A stretch of DNA of 64,000 nt from an uncultured Haliea sp. (GTDB lineage Bacteria; Pseudomonadota; Gammaproteobacteria; Pseudomonadales; Halieaceae), in contig CAMYIZ010000016.1 of the NCBI GenBank assembly GCA_947258585.1, positions 96,721 to 160,720 of the forward strand. Reading direction: 5' to 3'. A model generated the notes under the pieces. The model saw nothing but the letters and a program-made list of their open reading frames with translations. It did not search any database and was not told where the DNA came from. The position numbers and the translations under genes are program-made. Within the stretch, counting starts at the first letter, position 1. The number at the start of each line of letters is the position of its first letter. Below, in pieces: positions 36,405 to 44,675 of this stretch.

Positions 36405-37634
36405 ATGAACAGCTCCGGCACCCCACGTCGCTCCCGATTCGGTCCGGGGCTCCTGGTCACGGCCGCCTTCATCGGGCCGGGCACCATCACCACTGCCAGC
36501 AGCGCCGGCGCGCACTTCGGCTTTGCCCTGCTGTGGGCCCTGCTGTTTTCTGTCGCCGCGACCCTGGTGCTACAGGAAATGAGCGCGCGGCTGGGACTGG
36601 TCACCCGCGAAGGCCTCGCCGAGGCCATGCGCGCCCACTTCCGCAGCCCCCTGTTCGGCAAGCTGGCAGTGTTGCTGATCGTGGCGGCCGTGGGCTTCGG
36701 CAACGCGGCCTATGAGGCCGGCAATATCGCGGGAGCCGCGCTGGCTCTCAACAATATTGCCAACCCGGGGGACGGGGTCTGGGCGCTCATTATTGGCGGC
36801 AGTGCCGCCCTGCTGCTGGCCAGTGGCCGCTACCGGCTGCTGGAGGGCACACTGATCCTGCTGGTCGTCACCATGAGCATCGTGTTCCTGTTGACCGCCA
36901 TCGTGGTGGCTCCCGCAGCCGACCAGCTGCTGCTGGGCCTCCTGCGCCCCAGCCTGCCCGAGGGCTCGGTGATGGTTGTGATCGCCCTGGTGGGCACCAC
37001 CGTTGTCCCCTACAACCTGTTCCTGCATGCCAATGCGGTACGCGAAAAATGGCCGGCCACCGTACCCGTCGAACAGGCCATCCGCGAGTCGCGGCTGGAC
37101 AGCGGGCTGGCCATAGGCCTGGGCGGACTGATTACGCTGGCCATCATGAGTACCGCCGCGGCGGCTTTCTTCGGCACCGGACTCGCCTTCGAGAGTGGCT
37201 CCCTGGCCCGACAACTGGAACCCCTGCTGGGCCCGGCAGCCGGTTACGTGTTTGCTGCAGGCCTGTTTGCAGGCGGCTTCACCAGCGCCATTACCGCTCC
37301 ACTGGCGGCGGCCTACGCTGTCTGCGGCGCACTGGGCTGGCGCAACAACCTTTCAGGCACGGGCTTTCGCCTGGTGTGGATGACAGTCCTCCTGACCGGC
37401 ACGCTGTTCGCCGCGATGGGCACCCGGCCACTGACCGCCATCCTGTTTGCGCAGATGGCCAACGGCCTGCTCTTGCCGGTGGTCGCCGTCTTCCTGTTAC
37501 TGGTGATGAACAGCCGGACGCTGCTGGGTCAGCAGACCAACGGCCCGGGCGCGAACCTGCTGGGCGCCATTGTGGTAGCGGTGGCGGTCGGCCTTGGCCT
37601 GGTCAAGCTGCTGGGCGTGGCAGGCTGGCTGTGA
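36405..37634 (+). CDS. Nramp-family transporter with altered metal-site motifs
   Basis: Inner-membrane transporter of 409 residues with about 11 hydrophobic segments and the overall Nramp/MntH layout. In canonical Nramp the first helix carries DPGN and the sixth carries a Met-Pro-His motif, whose Asp, Asn and Met bind Mn or Fe. Here helix 1 reads GPGT (residues 24-27, in AAFIGPGTITTASSAG) and helix 6 reads VVPY (200-203, in TVVPYNLFLHA), so these ligands are replaced. The protein therefore belongs to a divergent subgroup whose substrate may not be Mn(II) or Fe(II). The start at 36405 is placed by the conserved FGPGLLVTAAF beginning. Confidence 0.85.
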   Translation: MNSSGTPRRSRFGPGLLVTAAFIGPGTITTASSAGAHFGFALLWALLFSVAATLVLQEMSARLGLVTREGLAEAMRAHFRSPLFGKLAVLLIVAAVGFGNAAYEAGNIAGAALALNNIANPGDGVWALIIGGSAALLLASGRYRLLEGTLILLVVTMSIVFLLTAIVVAPAADQLLLGLLRPSLPEGSVMVVIALVGTTVVPYNLFLHANAVREKWPATVPVEQAIRESRLDSGLAIGLGGLITLAIMSTAAAAFFGTGLAFESGSLARQLEPLLGPAAGYVFAAGLFAGGFTSAITAPLAAAYAVCGALGWRNNLSGTGFRLVWMTVLLTGTLFAAMGTRPLTAILFAQMANGLLLPVVAVFLLLVMNSRTLLGQQTNGPGANLLGAIVVAVAVGLGLVKLLGVAGWL

Positions 37635-37921
37635 AGTTCGCCGATTCGCGCCATTTGCAAGGAAATTGCTTGCCAAACCGGGTCGCTCTTGGAATATTGG
37701 GCAGACGAGAACGGAGGCCGTAGCCACGGTCGGGGACAGAACCCTCCATTGTTTGTGCAGAAAATCACAAAAAGTGTCTATCATCATGTTATTTATGGAG
37801 TTTTGCTTGCGCAACCGTGCTAACCTGTGCACGGTTAGATCTGTTCAGCTGGCGTCTGCCGGGAATAGGTCCGGTAGCAGAATAAGACGTTCTCCACTAC
37901 AGCGGGCTCAAGGGGAAGACA

Positions 37922-40129
37922 ATGAATACTCGGTTTGCCACTCTCACCAGCCGACTCGCAGTCGCGCTAGCCCTGTCATTGACGCTGTTCGCGTGTGGCG
38001 GTGGCGGCGGCGGTGGCGGCGGCAGCTTCCTGCCTGAACCCGGCGACGGTGATGTAACCTACTTCATCGACCTGGCCCTGCAGGATGCGAACGGCAACCC
38101 TACCAGCAGTGTCAGCTCCACCTCACCCGCAACCCTGCTGGTCACGGTCACCCGGAACAGCCGTAACGGCGCGCCGGTCGCCGATGAAGTAGTCTCCGCT
38201 ACCACCACCATAGGCGTTATTACACCGGAAACCGGCACCGCGCTGACGAATGCGGACGGCGTGGCCAGTCTCGAGATCAGGGGCGATGGCACTCTTGGCG
38301 CCGGTACCATCACGATTAGCGTGACGGCCCCCGCGGGAATCGTCTCCGAGGTCATCAATTTCTCCGTAGACCAGGCAGAGGTGCGCCTCGGGTCGTTTGA
38401 AAACGGGAGCTTTGTGCCCGGCAAGATTGCCCAGAGCGGCGACACCGTCGCCCGCAATGGCACCGTAGCCCTCACCGTGTTTGTGGTCGACGGCGATGGC
38501 GAGCCGGTGGAGACCGAGGAAGAAGTGCGCTTTCGCAGCGACTGCGAACGTTCCGGCCAGGCAGAGCTACCCGCCTCCGCCACGACCACCAACGGCCGCG
38601 TGACCGTCGAGTACACTGCCACTGGCTGTTCCGGAGACGACACGGTTACCGCCAGCATCACCGGTGTAAGCAGCACCGCGACCGCGACAATCACCGTGGC
38701 GCCGCCGGAGGTCACTTCCATTGTATTCCAGTCCGCAGACCCTACCGTCCTCGCCCTGCGCGGAACCGGTGGCGGCAGCGGCCTGCGGGAGACGGGGTTT
38801 GTGACCTTCCTCGTCGTTGATGCCGACAACACCCCTTTGCAGGGAATCCCGGTGCAGTTTACCCTGACCACGACGGTCGGCGGGCTCTCGCTGTCGCAGC
38901 GCAGCGCCGTCTCCAACGCCGAGGGGCTGGTTAACGCCGTTGTGCGGTCGGGCAACGTCGCCACCTCGGTGCGGGTCATCGCCAGCATTGAAGTGGAAAC
39001 CTCCGGCGGCCAGATGTATGACCTGAGCACTGTTTCAGACGTTCTCGCGGTGACCACCGGGCTGCCGGACCAGAACTCGATCAGCCTTTCGGCCTCGGAA
39101 TTGAGCGTTGCCGGCGCCCGCGAGTTCGACGGTGTGACCAGCACGCTGACCGTGCGCATGGCCGACAAGTTCAACAACCCCGTTCCAGATGGCACCGCCG
39201 CCGTGTTCCGCACGGAGTACGGCTCCATCCAGGGCTCCTGCGTAACCACCGATGGCTCCTGCTCCGTGACCTGGACCAGCCAGTCGCCGCGCTTCCCCAC
39301 CTTCAACGCCCATCTGGTCCGTACCACCCGGGATGCAAACTACAACTGCCCCAGCCACGCCATGAGCTCCGGCCCCTGCCCCGATGACCTGGGCTACATC
39401 CGCGGGTTGCGTTCCACGGTACTGGTTACCGCCCTGGGCGAGGAAACCTTCACCGACAGCAACGGCAATGGCCTGTACGATGAAGGCGAACCCTACGAGA
39501 ACCTGACCGAGGCGTTCCTGGACCACAACGAAGACGGTCGCTACAACCCGGCACAGGGCTGCGCCGCGGGTTCCGGTGCCAACTGCGCCGAGGCCGGCTC
39601 CGAGGAAACCTTCGTTGACCTGAACAACGACGGACAGTTCTCACCGAACAACAATCCTCCCAACAGCTTCTACAACGGCGTGTTGTGCCCGGTGGAAGGC
39701 GACGGCGTGTTCTGCAGCCGCAGGCTGGTCAATGTGCGGGACAGCCTGGTACTGGTGATGTCCTCCGAATCTGGCTTCGACATCCTCCTTATCGACAACA
39801 GCACCAACCGTAGACCCACCGCTATCAGCGCCGGTCGCAGCTACACCACCTATGTCGCGGACATCTACAACAACCCGCCGGCGGTGGGCAGTTCGGTCTC
39901 TGTCACGGGTGAGGACGGTTGCGAAATCGTGGGCGGTGACATTGACGTCGAACTGCCCGACACCAACCGCATTGGAGCCTTGGAGTTGCCTGCGTTCAGG
40001 ATTGTCGAAAATGCCGGCGGCTCGATCACCATCGAGGTTGATGGCGGCGGAGTCCCGAGCACCGTGGCTTTTCCCTGCACGGAGGCACCGGCGGATGAGG
40101 ACGACGATGGCCTGAGCCTGGGCGGCTAA
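37922..40129 (+). CDS. Large lipoprotein with bacterial Ig-like (Big_1) domains
   Basis: Predicted lipoprotein of 735 residues. The signal peptide ends in the lipobox LFAC with Cys25, followed by nine glycines. Tandem Ig-like repeats of the Big_1/invasin type cover about 45-430, with recurring phrases such as GVASLEIRGDGTLGAGTITI and GLVNAVVRSG. Around 500-570 lie three Asp/Asn-rich calcium-binding loops (DSNGNGLYDEGE, DHNEDGRYNPA, DLNNDGQFSPN). Likely exposed on the outer membrane with an adhesive or scaffolding role; no catalytic motif is seen. The 287-bp region before it holds a hairpin (CTAACC/GGTTAG) but no gene. Confidence 0.82.
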   Translation: MNTRFATLTSRLAVALALSLTLFACGGGGGGGGGSFLPEPGDGDVTYFIDLALQDANGNPTSSVSSTSPATLLVTVTRNSRNGAPVADEVVSATTTIGVITPETGTALTNADGVASLEIRGDGTLGAGTITISVTAPAGIVSEVINFSVDQAEVRLGSFENGSFVPGKIAQSGDTVARNGTVALTVFVVDGDGEPVETEEEVRFRSDCERSGQAELPASATTTNGRVTVEYTATGCSGDDTVTASITGVSSTATATITVAPPEVTSIVFQSADPTVLALRGTGGGSGLRETGFVTFLVVDADNTPLQGIPVQFTLTTTVGGLSLSQRSAVSNAEGLVNAVVRSGNVATSVRVIASIEVETSGGQMYDLSTVSDVLAVTTGLPDQNSISLSASELSVAGAREFDGVTSTLTVRMADKFNNPVPDGTAAVFRTEYGSIQGSCVTTDGSCSVTWTSQSPRFPTFNAHLVRTTRDANYNCPSHAMSSGPCPDDLGYIRGLRSTVLVTALGEETFTDSNGNGLYDEGEPYENLTEAFLDHNEDGRYNPAQGCAAGSGANCAEAGSEETFVDLNNDGQFSPNNNPPNSFYNGVLCPVEGDGVFCSRRLVNVRDSLVLVMSSESGFDILLIDNSTNRRPTAISAGRSYTTYVADIYNNPPAVGSSVSVTGEDGCEIVGGDIDVELPDTNRIGALELPAFRIVENAGGSITIEVDGGGVPSTVAFPCTEAPADEDDDGLSLGG

Positions 40130-40142
40130 TTCTGGTTTGAAA

Positions 40143-40186
40143 CCAGCAACAAAAAGCCCGGCCAATGCCGGGCTTTTTGTTGCTGG
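40143..40186. terminator. Bidirectional Rho-independent terminator
   Basis: A perfect 20-bp inverted repeat with a 4-base loop (CAAT). Its GC core GCCCGGC/GCCGGGC is flanked by A5 on one side and T5 on the other, so it works in both directions. It lies between the convergent Ig-like lipoprotein gene and the pectinacetylesterase-family gene and can end both transcripts. Confidence 0.92.
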
Positions 40187-40195
40187 GCCGCAGGA

Positions 40196-41341
40196 TCAAT
40201 CGCGCGTAGTCTCCCACCCCTCGCCCGCCAGCATTGAACTTACCCAGTCAGCGACGGTGACACCGCCGGCAGTCTGCTCCAGGTTGCCGATCAGGAAAGT
40301 GTGACTGGAGCCCTCCGCAACGAAGCTCTTCACCCGCTCTGGGTAGGCCGCTTCGAGGTCGTCCAGTTCCCCCAGCAAGGCGGCTTCAAAAGCCTCGCCA
40401 CCCACCTGCACAAAGGTCACGGCAATGACTGTGTCGCGGGTATAGCTCATCATCCCCAGGCGAAGGTTGGCGTCCTCCTCCAGTTGGTACTTGTGGAAGT
40501 CTGTAATGTGGCCATCACCGCCAATGCAGCTTTCGCAGCTCTCCGGGAAGAAGGCAGTGGCGTTCCACTCCGTCAACAGCTGGGTGATGAATTCGGGCTG
40601 GTCGATGCGGCCAAGGCCGACACCGGAATCGTTGATCAGGTCGATAGGGACATCCGGGTAGAGGCTGCGAACCAGCGGCAGCGCATAGGTGGTGCCAAAG
40701 CCACCGGCGCTGACACCGGTCAGGACGATCCGCCGGGGCGAGGGAAACGTGTTCACGGCCACATCAAGAGATGCAGAGAGATTGTGCAGGCCGCGGTGGA
40801 AACGGTCCGCAGTGCCGTCATCGTCGGTATCAACGTCCTGGTCTCCCGCATGCAGGGAGCCGTCGCAGTAGGGTAGATAGACCATGCTCATGCCGGTTAG
40901 CGGATTGTTCGCACGGGCGGGGTCGAGCACCCCCAGGGGAGGAATACCCGGCGCTGCCTCCTCGGTAGCGAGACAGAGGTCCGACCAGCAGGCACCGCCA
41001 CCCTGGAGAAAAATCACCAGATCCTCGGAGCCCGTGTCGCGGGTGGCCATGGTGTACTCACCACCGGTCAGGCACAACGGCCCGTCGCCGGCGCCAAAGC
41101 TGTGGTTAACCACCTCCCCATCCTGCTCCGACAGCATCGGTGTGTACCGCCCGAGGTAGCGGTCAACGCCCTGGTCCAGCAACTCCTGAAACGGAACCGC
41201 CTCCGCGGGTGGAAGTACCACGGCCAGCTGACGGTCAGTCCCATCCGTGCAGGCAGCCAGCGCGGGCAGTGCCGCCACCAGCGCCAGCGCCAGTGGTCGC
41301 CGCGGCGAGAACAGGGGTTCAAGAGTCCAGAATTTTATCAT
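40196..41341 (-). CDS. Pectinacetylesterase-family lipoprotein (serine hydrolase)
   Basis: Predicted lipoprotein of 381 residues with lipobox LAAC (Cys31). It matches the pectinacetylesterase/Notum family of alpha/beta hydrolases: oxyanion region FLQGGGACWSD, then VYLPYCDGSLHAGD, nucleophile S211 in LTGVSAGGFGT, an Asp in LINDSGVGL, and a C-terminal His in SSHTFL. A Ca-binding-like stretch DTDDDGTAD sits before the nucleophile. It should remove acetyl or other acyl groups from a polysaccharide or protein at the cell envelope; the substrate is unknown. GGAG ribosome site. Convergent with the Ig-like lipoprotein gene. Confidence 0.85.
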   Translation of the reverse strand: MIKFWTLEPLFSPRRPLALALVAALPALAACTDGTDRQLAVVLPPAEAVPFQELLDQGVDRYLGRYTPMLSEQDGEVVNHSFGAGDGPLCLTGGEYTMATRDTGSEDLVIFLQGGGACWSDLCLATEEAAPGIPPLGVLDPARANNPLTGMSMVYLPYCDGSLHAGDQDVDTDDDGTADRFHRGLHNLSASLDVAVNTFPSPRRIVLTGVSAGGFGTTYALPLVRSLYPDVPIDLINDSGVGLGRIDQPEFITQLLTEWNATAFFPESCESCIGGDGHITDFHKYQLEEDANLRLGMMSYTRDTVIAVTFVQVGGEAFEAALLGELDDLEAAYPERVKSFVAEGSSHTFLIGNLEQTAGGVTVADWVSSMLAGEGWETTRD

Positions 41342-41626
41342 TGCTTATTCTCCAGGTTTGACGACAGCACTCGCTCGCAAAACTTCAGTCCCCGACCATG
41401 CGGAGTCGCAGGCACAGTTGCAAGCACGAAGCGCCCAAAAAACTTTGACAAAAAGTGGCAACAGGTGGCTGACACCGCGTTGTAGGCCCCCGCCAATACC
41501 CTCCAGGTTACCCGCTGCAAACAGCAAATTCCGCATTCTCTTGATCTCGCACAATCACCGCCCTTGCGGACCCGGTATCGCTGCACTAGCTTATACAATA
41601 GCAGCTAATAACCAGTAGGGGCGAGC

Positions 41627-42217
41627 ATGGCAACAGGTGGATGGAAACGCTGGATCCGGATTCTCCGCCAGCCATCGCCACGCTACTCGGTGCTGACGCT
41701 GCTGGCAGGGGGTATATTCATTGGCCTGACCGGCTGGGCAGCGCTGGACTTCGGGATGGCCGCGACCAGTACCGAGGAGTTCTGCCTGAGTTGCCATGAG
41801 ATGCGCGACAACCCCTGGCCACAGCTGCAGAGGACCAGTCACTACAGCAATGCCGCCGGCATCCACGCCACCTGCGCGGATTGCCACCAGCCCAGGGAGT
41901 TCATTCCCAAGGTTGCGCGCAAAATCGAAGCGTCCCGCGAGGTATGGGGGAGTCTCATCGGACTCATCGACACCCCCGAGAAATACGCCGCCCATACCCC
42001 CGCCATGAAAGCCAGGGAGATCGCCCGTCTGCGCGCCAACGACTCCCGGGAATGCCGCAACTGCCACGTGACCGAACGCATGCAGCTTGAGCTGCAGTCG
42101 GCCAAGGCCCGGGAGTATCACCGGTCCATGGCCAGTAACGGCAAGACCTGTATCGACTGTCATGCGGGCATCGCCCATCCCGGCAACGCCGGGCAGCCGC
42201 TGGCGCACCGCGAGTGA
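41627..42217 (+). CDS. NapC/NirT-type tetraheme cytochrome c, CymA-like quinol dehydrogenase
   Basis: Membrane-anchored cytochrome of 196 residues: one N-terminal helix at about 22-42 and four CxxCH sites (CLSCH at 53-57, CADCH, CRNCH, CIDCH) in the spacing of the NapC/NirT family. Such proteins take electrons from menaquinol or ubiquinol and hand them to periplasmic cytochromes; CymA of Shewanella is the best-known case. First of five co-directional genes (23 bp to the next) that also encode MtrA-, MtrB- and MtrC-like proteins, so it is the likely inner-membrane entry point of an extracellular electron route. Confidence 0.9.
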   Translation: MATGGWKRWIRILRQPSPRYSVLTLLAGGIFIGLTGWAALDFGMAATSTEEFCLSCHEMRDNPWPQLQRTSHYSNAAGIHATCADCHQPREFIPKVARKIEASREVWGSLIGLIDTPEKYAAHTPAMKAREIARLRANDSRECRNCHVTERMQLELQSAKAREYHRSMASNGKTCIDCHAGIAHPGNAGQPLAHRE

Positions 42218-42240
42218 ACGCCTTGCCAGGAGGATACCGT

Positions 42241-43794
42241 ATGCCCGCCAGACTTCTATTCCTCATTCTGCTCAGCGCGCTCAGTGGCCCTGCCGCGGTG
42301 GCCACCGAGCCCGAGTATGCCGCACAGGGGCCGCAGTCCTGCATTGGCTGCCACGATTTCGGTGACTCATCCCCCGTACACCCCCTGCTGCAGAGTGCCC
42401 ACGGCGCCAGCGACCAGGCCGGTACACCGATGGCGGAGCGCGGCTGCGAGGAATGCCATGGCCCCAGCGCGGCCCACACCCGGGCTCCCACCCAGGTGGC
42501 TCCGGGCGTAAGCTTCGGGCCACGCTGGATGACCACGGCCGCGGAGCAGGACCGCCAGTGCGTGGCCTGCCACGGCGATGATGTCGCCCGCCACTGGGAG
42601 GGATCACATCACCAGCAGCAGGAACTGAGCTGCGTCACCTGCCACGATATTCACAGCGCCCGGGATACAGTGCTGAAGCCGCCGGGCCAGACGGAGGTCT
42701 GCACCCTGTGCCACAAGGAGCAGAAGTCCGGGATCCATGGCCTCAGCGAACGGGCCCACTTCAATCCCGCCTGCAGCAGCTGCCACAGCCCCCACGACAG
42801 CCTGGGGCCCCACAGTGTAATGCTGGCGAATCGTTCCAAGGGCTGCGCCAGCTGCCACAACCTGGTCAGCATGGCGAGCGACCCCGCGGTGTCCGCCAAG
42901 GCCACCAGCTACCACAAAGTCATGGCGAAGACCGACAGAAGCTGTCTGGATTGCCATGTCGGCATTGCTCACGTTACCGCGAGCGGTGTCGCCCCACTGA
43001 TTGCCGAGGCCAGCAACAATCGCAACGTGACCCTGTTCTACCCCGGCCAGTCCGATAGCGAGTGGTTACTGAGCGAACATCCGGGGTCCCAGCCCCTGCG
43101 CCAGGGCAGCAGTTGCCAACAGTGCCACCGCGGCGAGGAGGCCGCCATGGGCACAGCACTCGCCGCCGGGGGATTTGCGCCCGCCACTCGGGACATCAAG
43201 GTCAGGTTCGGCACCGACGCCGGCAACTTGGTGGTGGAAATCGACTGGCGCGGCGCGGAAGAAGAGCGGGATCTCGCCCTGATGTGGGGTGACGGCGGCA
43301 ACGACCAGCTGGCTCGCGCCGGCTGCTTCGCCGCCTGCCACAGCGATATGCCCGGCATGACCCGGGACCGTGGCCAGCAATTGGACAAGTACCTGATGGC
43401 TTCGCGCCTGCAGGAGCGCCAGATTGGTCGTCCGCCGATTGTCCGCGACGCAGCCGAGCTCGCCACCCTGCGCGAGCAGGGCAACTTCGGCGAATTGTGG
43501 CGGATAAACCTGCAACACCCGGTCGCGGTCCAAAGCGGTGTCCTGCTGGCCGGGATCGACTGGCACCAGGCCGCGCTGGTGCAGGGAACAGCGCGCCACG
43601 AGGACGGGCATTGGCGGGTCACCCTGCGGCGACCGCTGCAGCCGCTGACGGAAGGCCTGTCCTTTGCACCGGGGCGCGAGCTGACCCTGGGTATCGCCCT
43701 GCACGGCGCCGACAACCCCGGGGGCAAGCACTGGATTTCCCTGCCCCTGACCTTTGCCACCGATGGCATAAACACCGACTTCAGGGTGAACTGA
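42241..43794 (+). CDS. Periplasmic multiheme cytochrome c with C-terminal EB_dh-type heme-binding domain
   Basis: Exported protein of 517 residues; AGGAGG seven bases before the ATG decides the start. A signal peptide (about 1-22) is followed by nine CxxCH sites: CIGCH, CEECH, CVACH, CVTCH, CTLCH, CSSCH, CASCH, CLDCH, CQQCH. The remaining about 200 residues resemble the cytochrome c-552/DMSO-reductase-like (ethylbenzene dehydrogenase) heme domain (VEIDWRGAEEERDLALMWGD, ending ALHGADNPGGKHWISLPL). Inside it lies GCFAACHSD, a CxxxCH motif that may bind a tenth c-type heme. It probably shuttles electrons between the CymA-like protein and the MtrA-like cytochrome. Translationally coupled to the next gene (TGATG). 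Confidence 0.85.
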   Translation: MPARLLFLILLSALSGPAAVATEPEYAAQGPQSCIGCHDFGDSSPVHPLLQSAHGASDQAGTPMAERGCEECHGPSAAHTRAPTQVAPGVSFGPRWMTTAAEQDRQCVACHGDDVARHWEGSHHQQQELSCVTCHDIHSARDTVLKPPGQTEVCTLCHKEQKSGIHGLSERAHFNPACSSCHSPHDSLGPHSVMLANRSKGCASCHNLVSMASDPAVSAKATSYHKVMAKTDRSCLDCHVGIAHVTASGVAPLIAEASNNRNVTLFYPGQSDSEWLLSEHPGSQPLRQGSSCQQCHRGEEAAMGTALAAGGFAPATRDIKVRFGTDAGNLVVEIDWRGAEEERDLALMWGDGGNDQLARAGCFAACHSDMPGMTRDRGQQLDKYLMASRLQERQIGRPPIVRDAAELATLREQGNFGELWRINLQHPVAVQSGVLLAGIDWHQAALVQGTARHEDGHWRVTLRRPLQPLTEGLSFAPGRELTLGIALHGADNPGGKHWISLPLTFATDGINTDFRVN

Positions 43795-44675
43795 TGCGGC
43801 TGTGCTGGCTATTGCTCACGTTGCTCCTGTGGCTGCCGCCGCTGCCGGGCATGGCTGCCCGGGACGACATTCCCAACTGTCTCGGCTGCCACACGGTGTC
43901 GGCGGACGTCGCGGTGCACGCCGTATTCCAGACCGTACACGGTGGCCTCGGCGGTGGCGGCAACGGCAGCTGCGCCGGCTGCCACGGCGCCAGCGAGGAA
44001 CACGCACGCAACCCCGCGGCGGCCATGCCCGGCATCAGCTTCGGCCCCCGCTGGCAGTCGCCGGCGGAGGCGCGCACCGACGCCTGCCTCGGCTGCCACA
44101 GCGGCGGCAGCCCCCTGCACTGGGTCGGCAGCGAGCACCAGCGCGAGGGCATGGCCTGCGACAGCTGTCACGACAGTCACCGGCAGCAGGATCCGGCACT
44201 GAGTGATAGCGGGTCCCAGCAGGCCTGCCTGAGCTGCCATAGCCGCGTACAGGCCGAGCTGCTGCTGCCCTCCCGTCACCCCATCGCCGAGGGTAAAACT
44301 GCCTGCGGCGACTGCCACAACCCTCACGGCAGCCTCGGCGATGCCAGCCTGCACCAGGCCTCGGTCAGCGACAACTGCCTGCAGTGCCACCAGGACAAGC
44401 GCGGGCCCTTCCTCTGGGAACACCCGCCGGCTTCCGAGGATTGCGCGCTCTGCCACCGGCCTCACGGAGCGGTGCACGACCGCCTGCTCACGGCCCGCGG
44501 TCCCGCCCTGTGCCAGCAGTGCCATGTCGCCGCCTTCCACCCCGGTCTCCCCTATGGCGCCGAGGGGCTGGCCGGTGGCAGTGGCAACCAGAATGTATTG
44601 GGCAAGAACTGCCTCAACTGTCACAGCCAGGTTCACGGCTCCAATCACCCCTCCGGCGCCAGGCTGACGCGATGA
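43794..44675 (+). CDS. MtrA/DmsE-like decaheme cytochrome c
   Basis: Exported cytochrome of 293 residues with a signal peptide (about 1-21) and ten CxxCH sites (CLGCH, CAGCH, CLGCH, CDSCH, CLSCH, CGDCH, CLQCH, CALCH, CQQCH, CLNCH). Spacing and phrases (FGPRWQSPAEARTDACLGCH, CGDCHNPHGS, CALCHRPHGAVHD) fit the MtrA/DmsE/PioA family. Those proteins are inserted into an MtrB-type barrel to wire electrons through the outer membrane. It overlaps the upstream gene by one base and the barrel gene by four, the coupling expected for an MtrAB pair. Confidence 0.9.
   Translation: MRLCWLLLTLLLWLPPLPGMAARDDIPNCLGCHTVSADVAVHAVFQTVHGGLGGGGNGSCAGCHGASEEHARNPAAAMPGISFGPRWQSPAEARTDACLGCHSGGSPLHWVGSEHQREGMACDSCHDSHRQQDPALSDSGSQQACLSCHSRVQAELLLPSRHPIAEGKTACGDCHNPHGSLGDASLHQASVSDNCLQCHQDKRGPFLWEHPPASEDCALCHRPHGAVHDRLLTARGPALCQQCHVAAFHPGLPYGAEGLAGGSGNQNVLGKNCLNCHSQVHGSNHPSGARLTR

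Noticed and set aside
41553..41569. FNR-like site before the CymA-like gene
   Set aside because: TTGAT and AATCA half-sites are present but their spacing does not fit TTGAT-N4-ATCAA, so no anaerobic regulator site is claimed.
41338..41598. 86-codon minus-strand frame in the region before the CymA-like gene
   Set aside because: No ribosome site or recognisable domain; it overlaps the promoter regions of two divergent genes.
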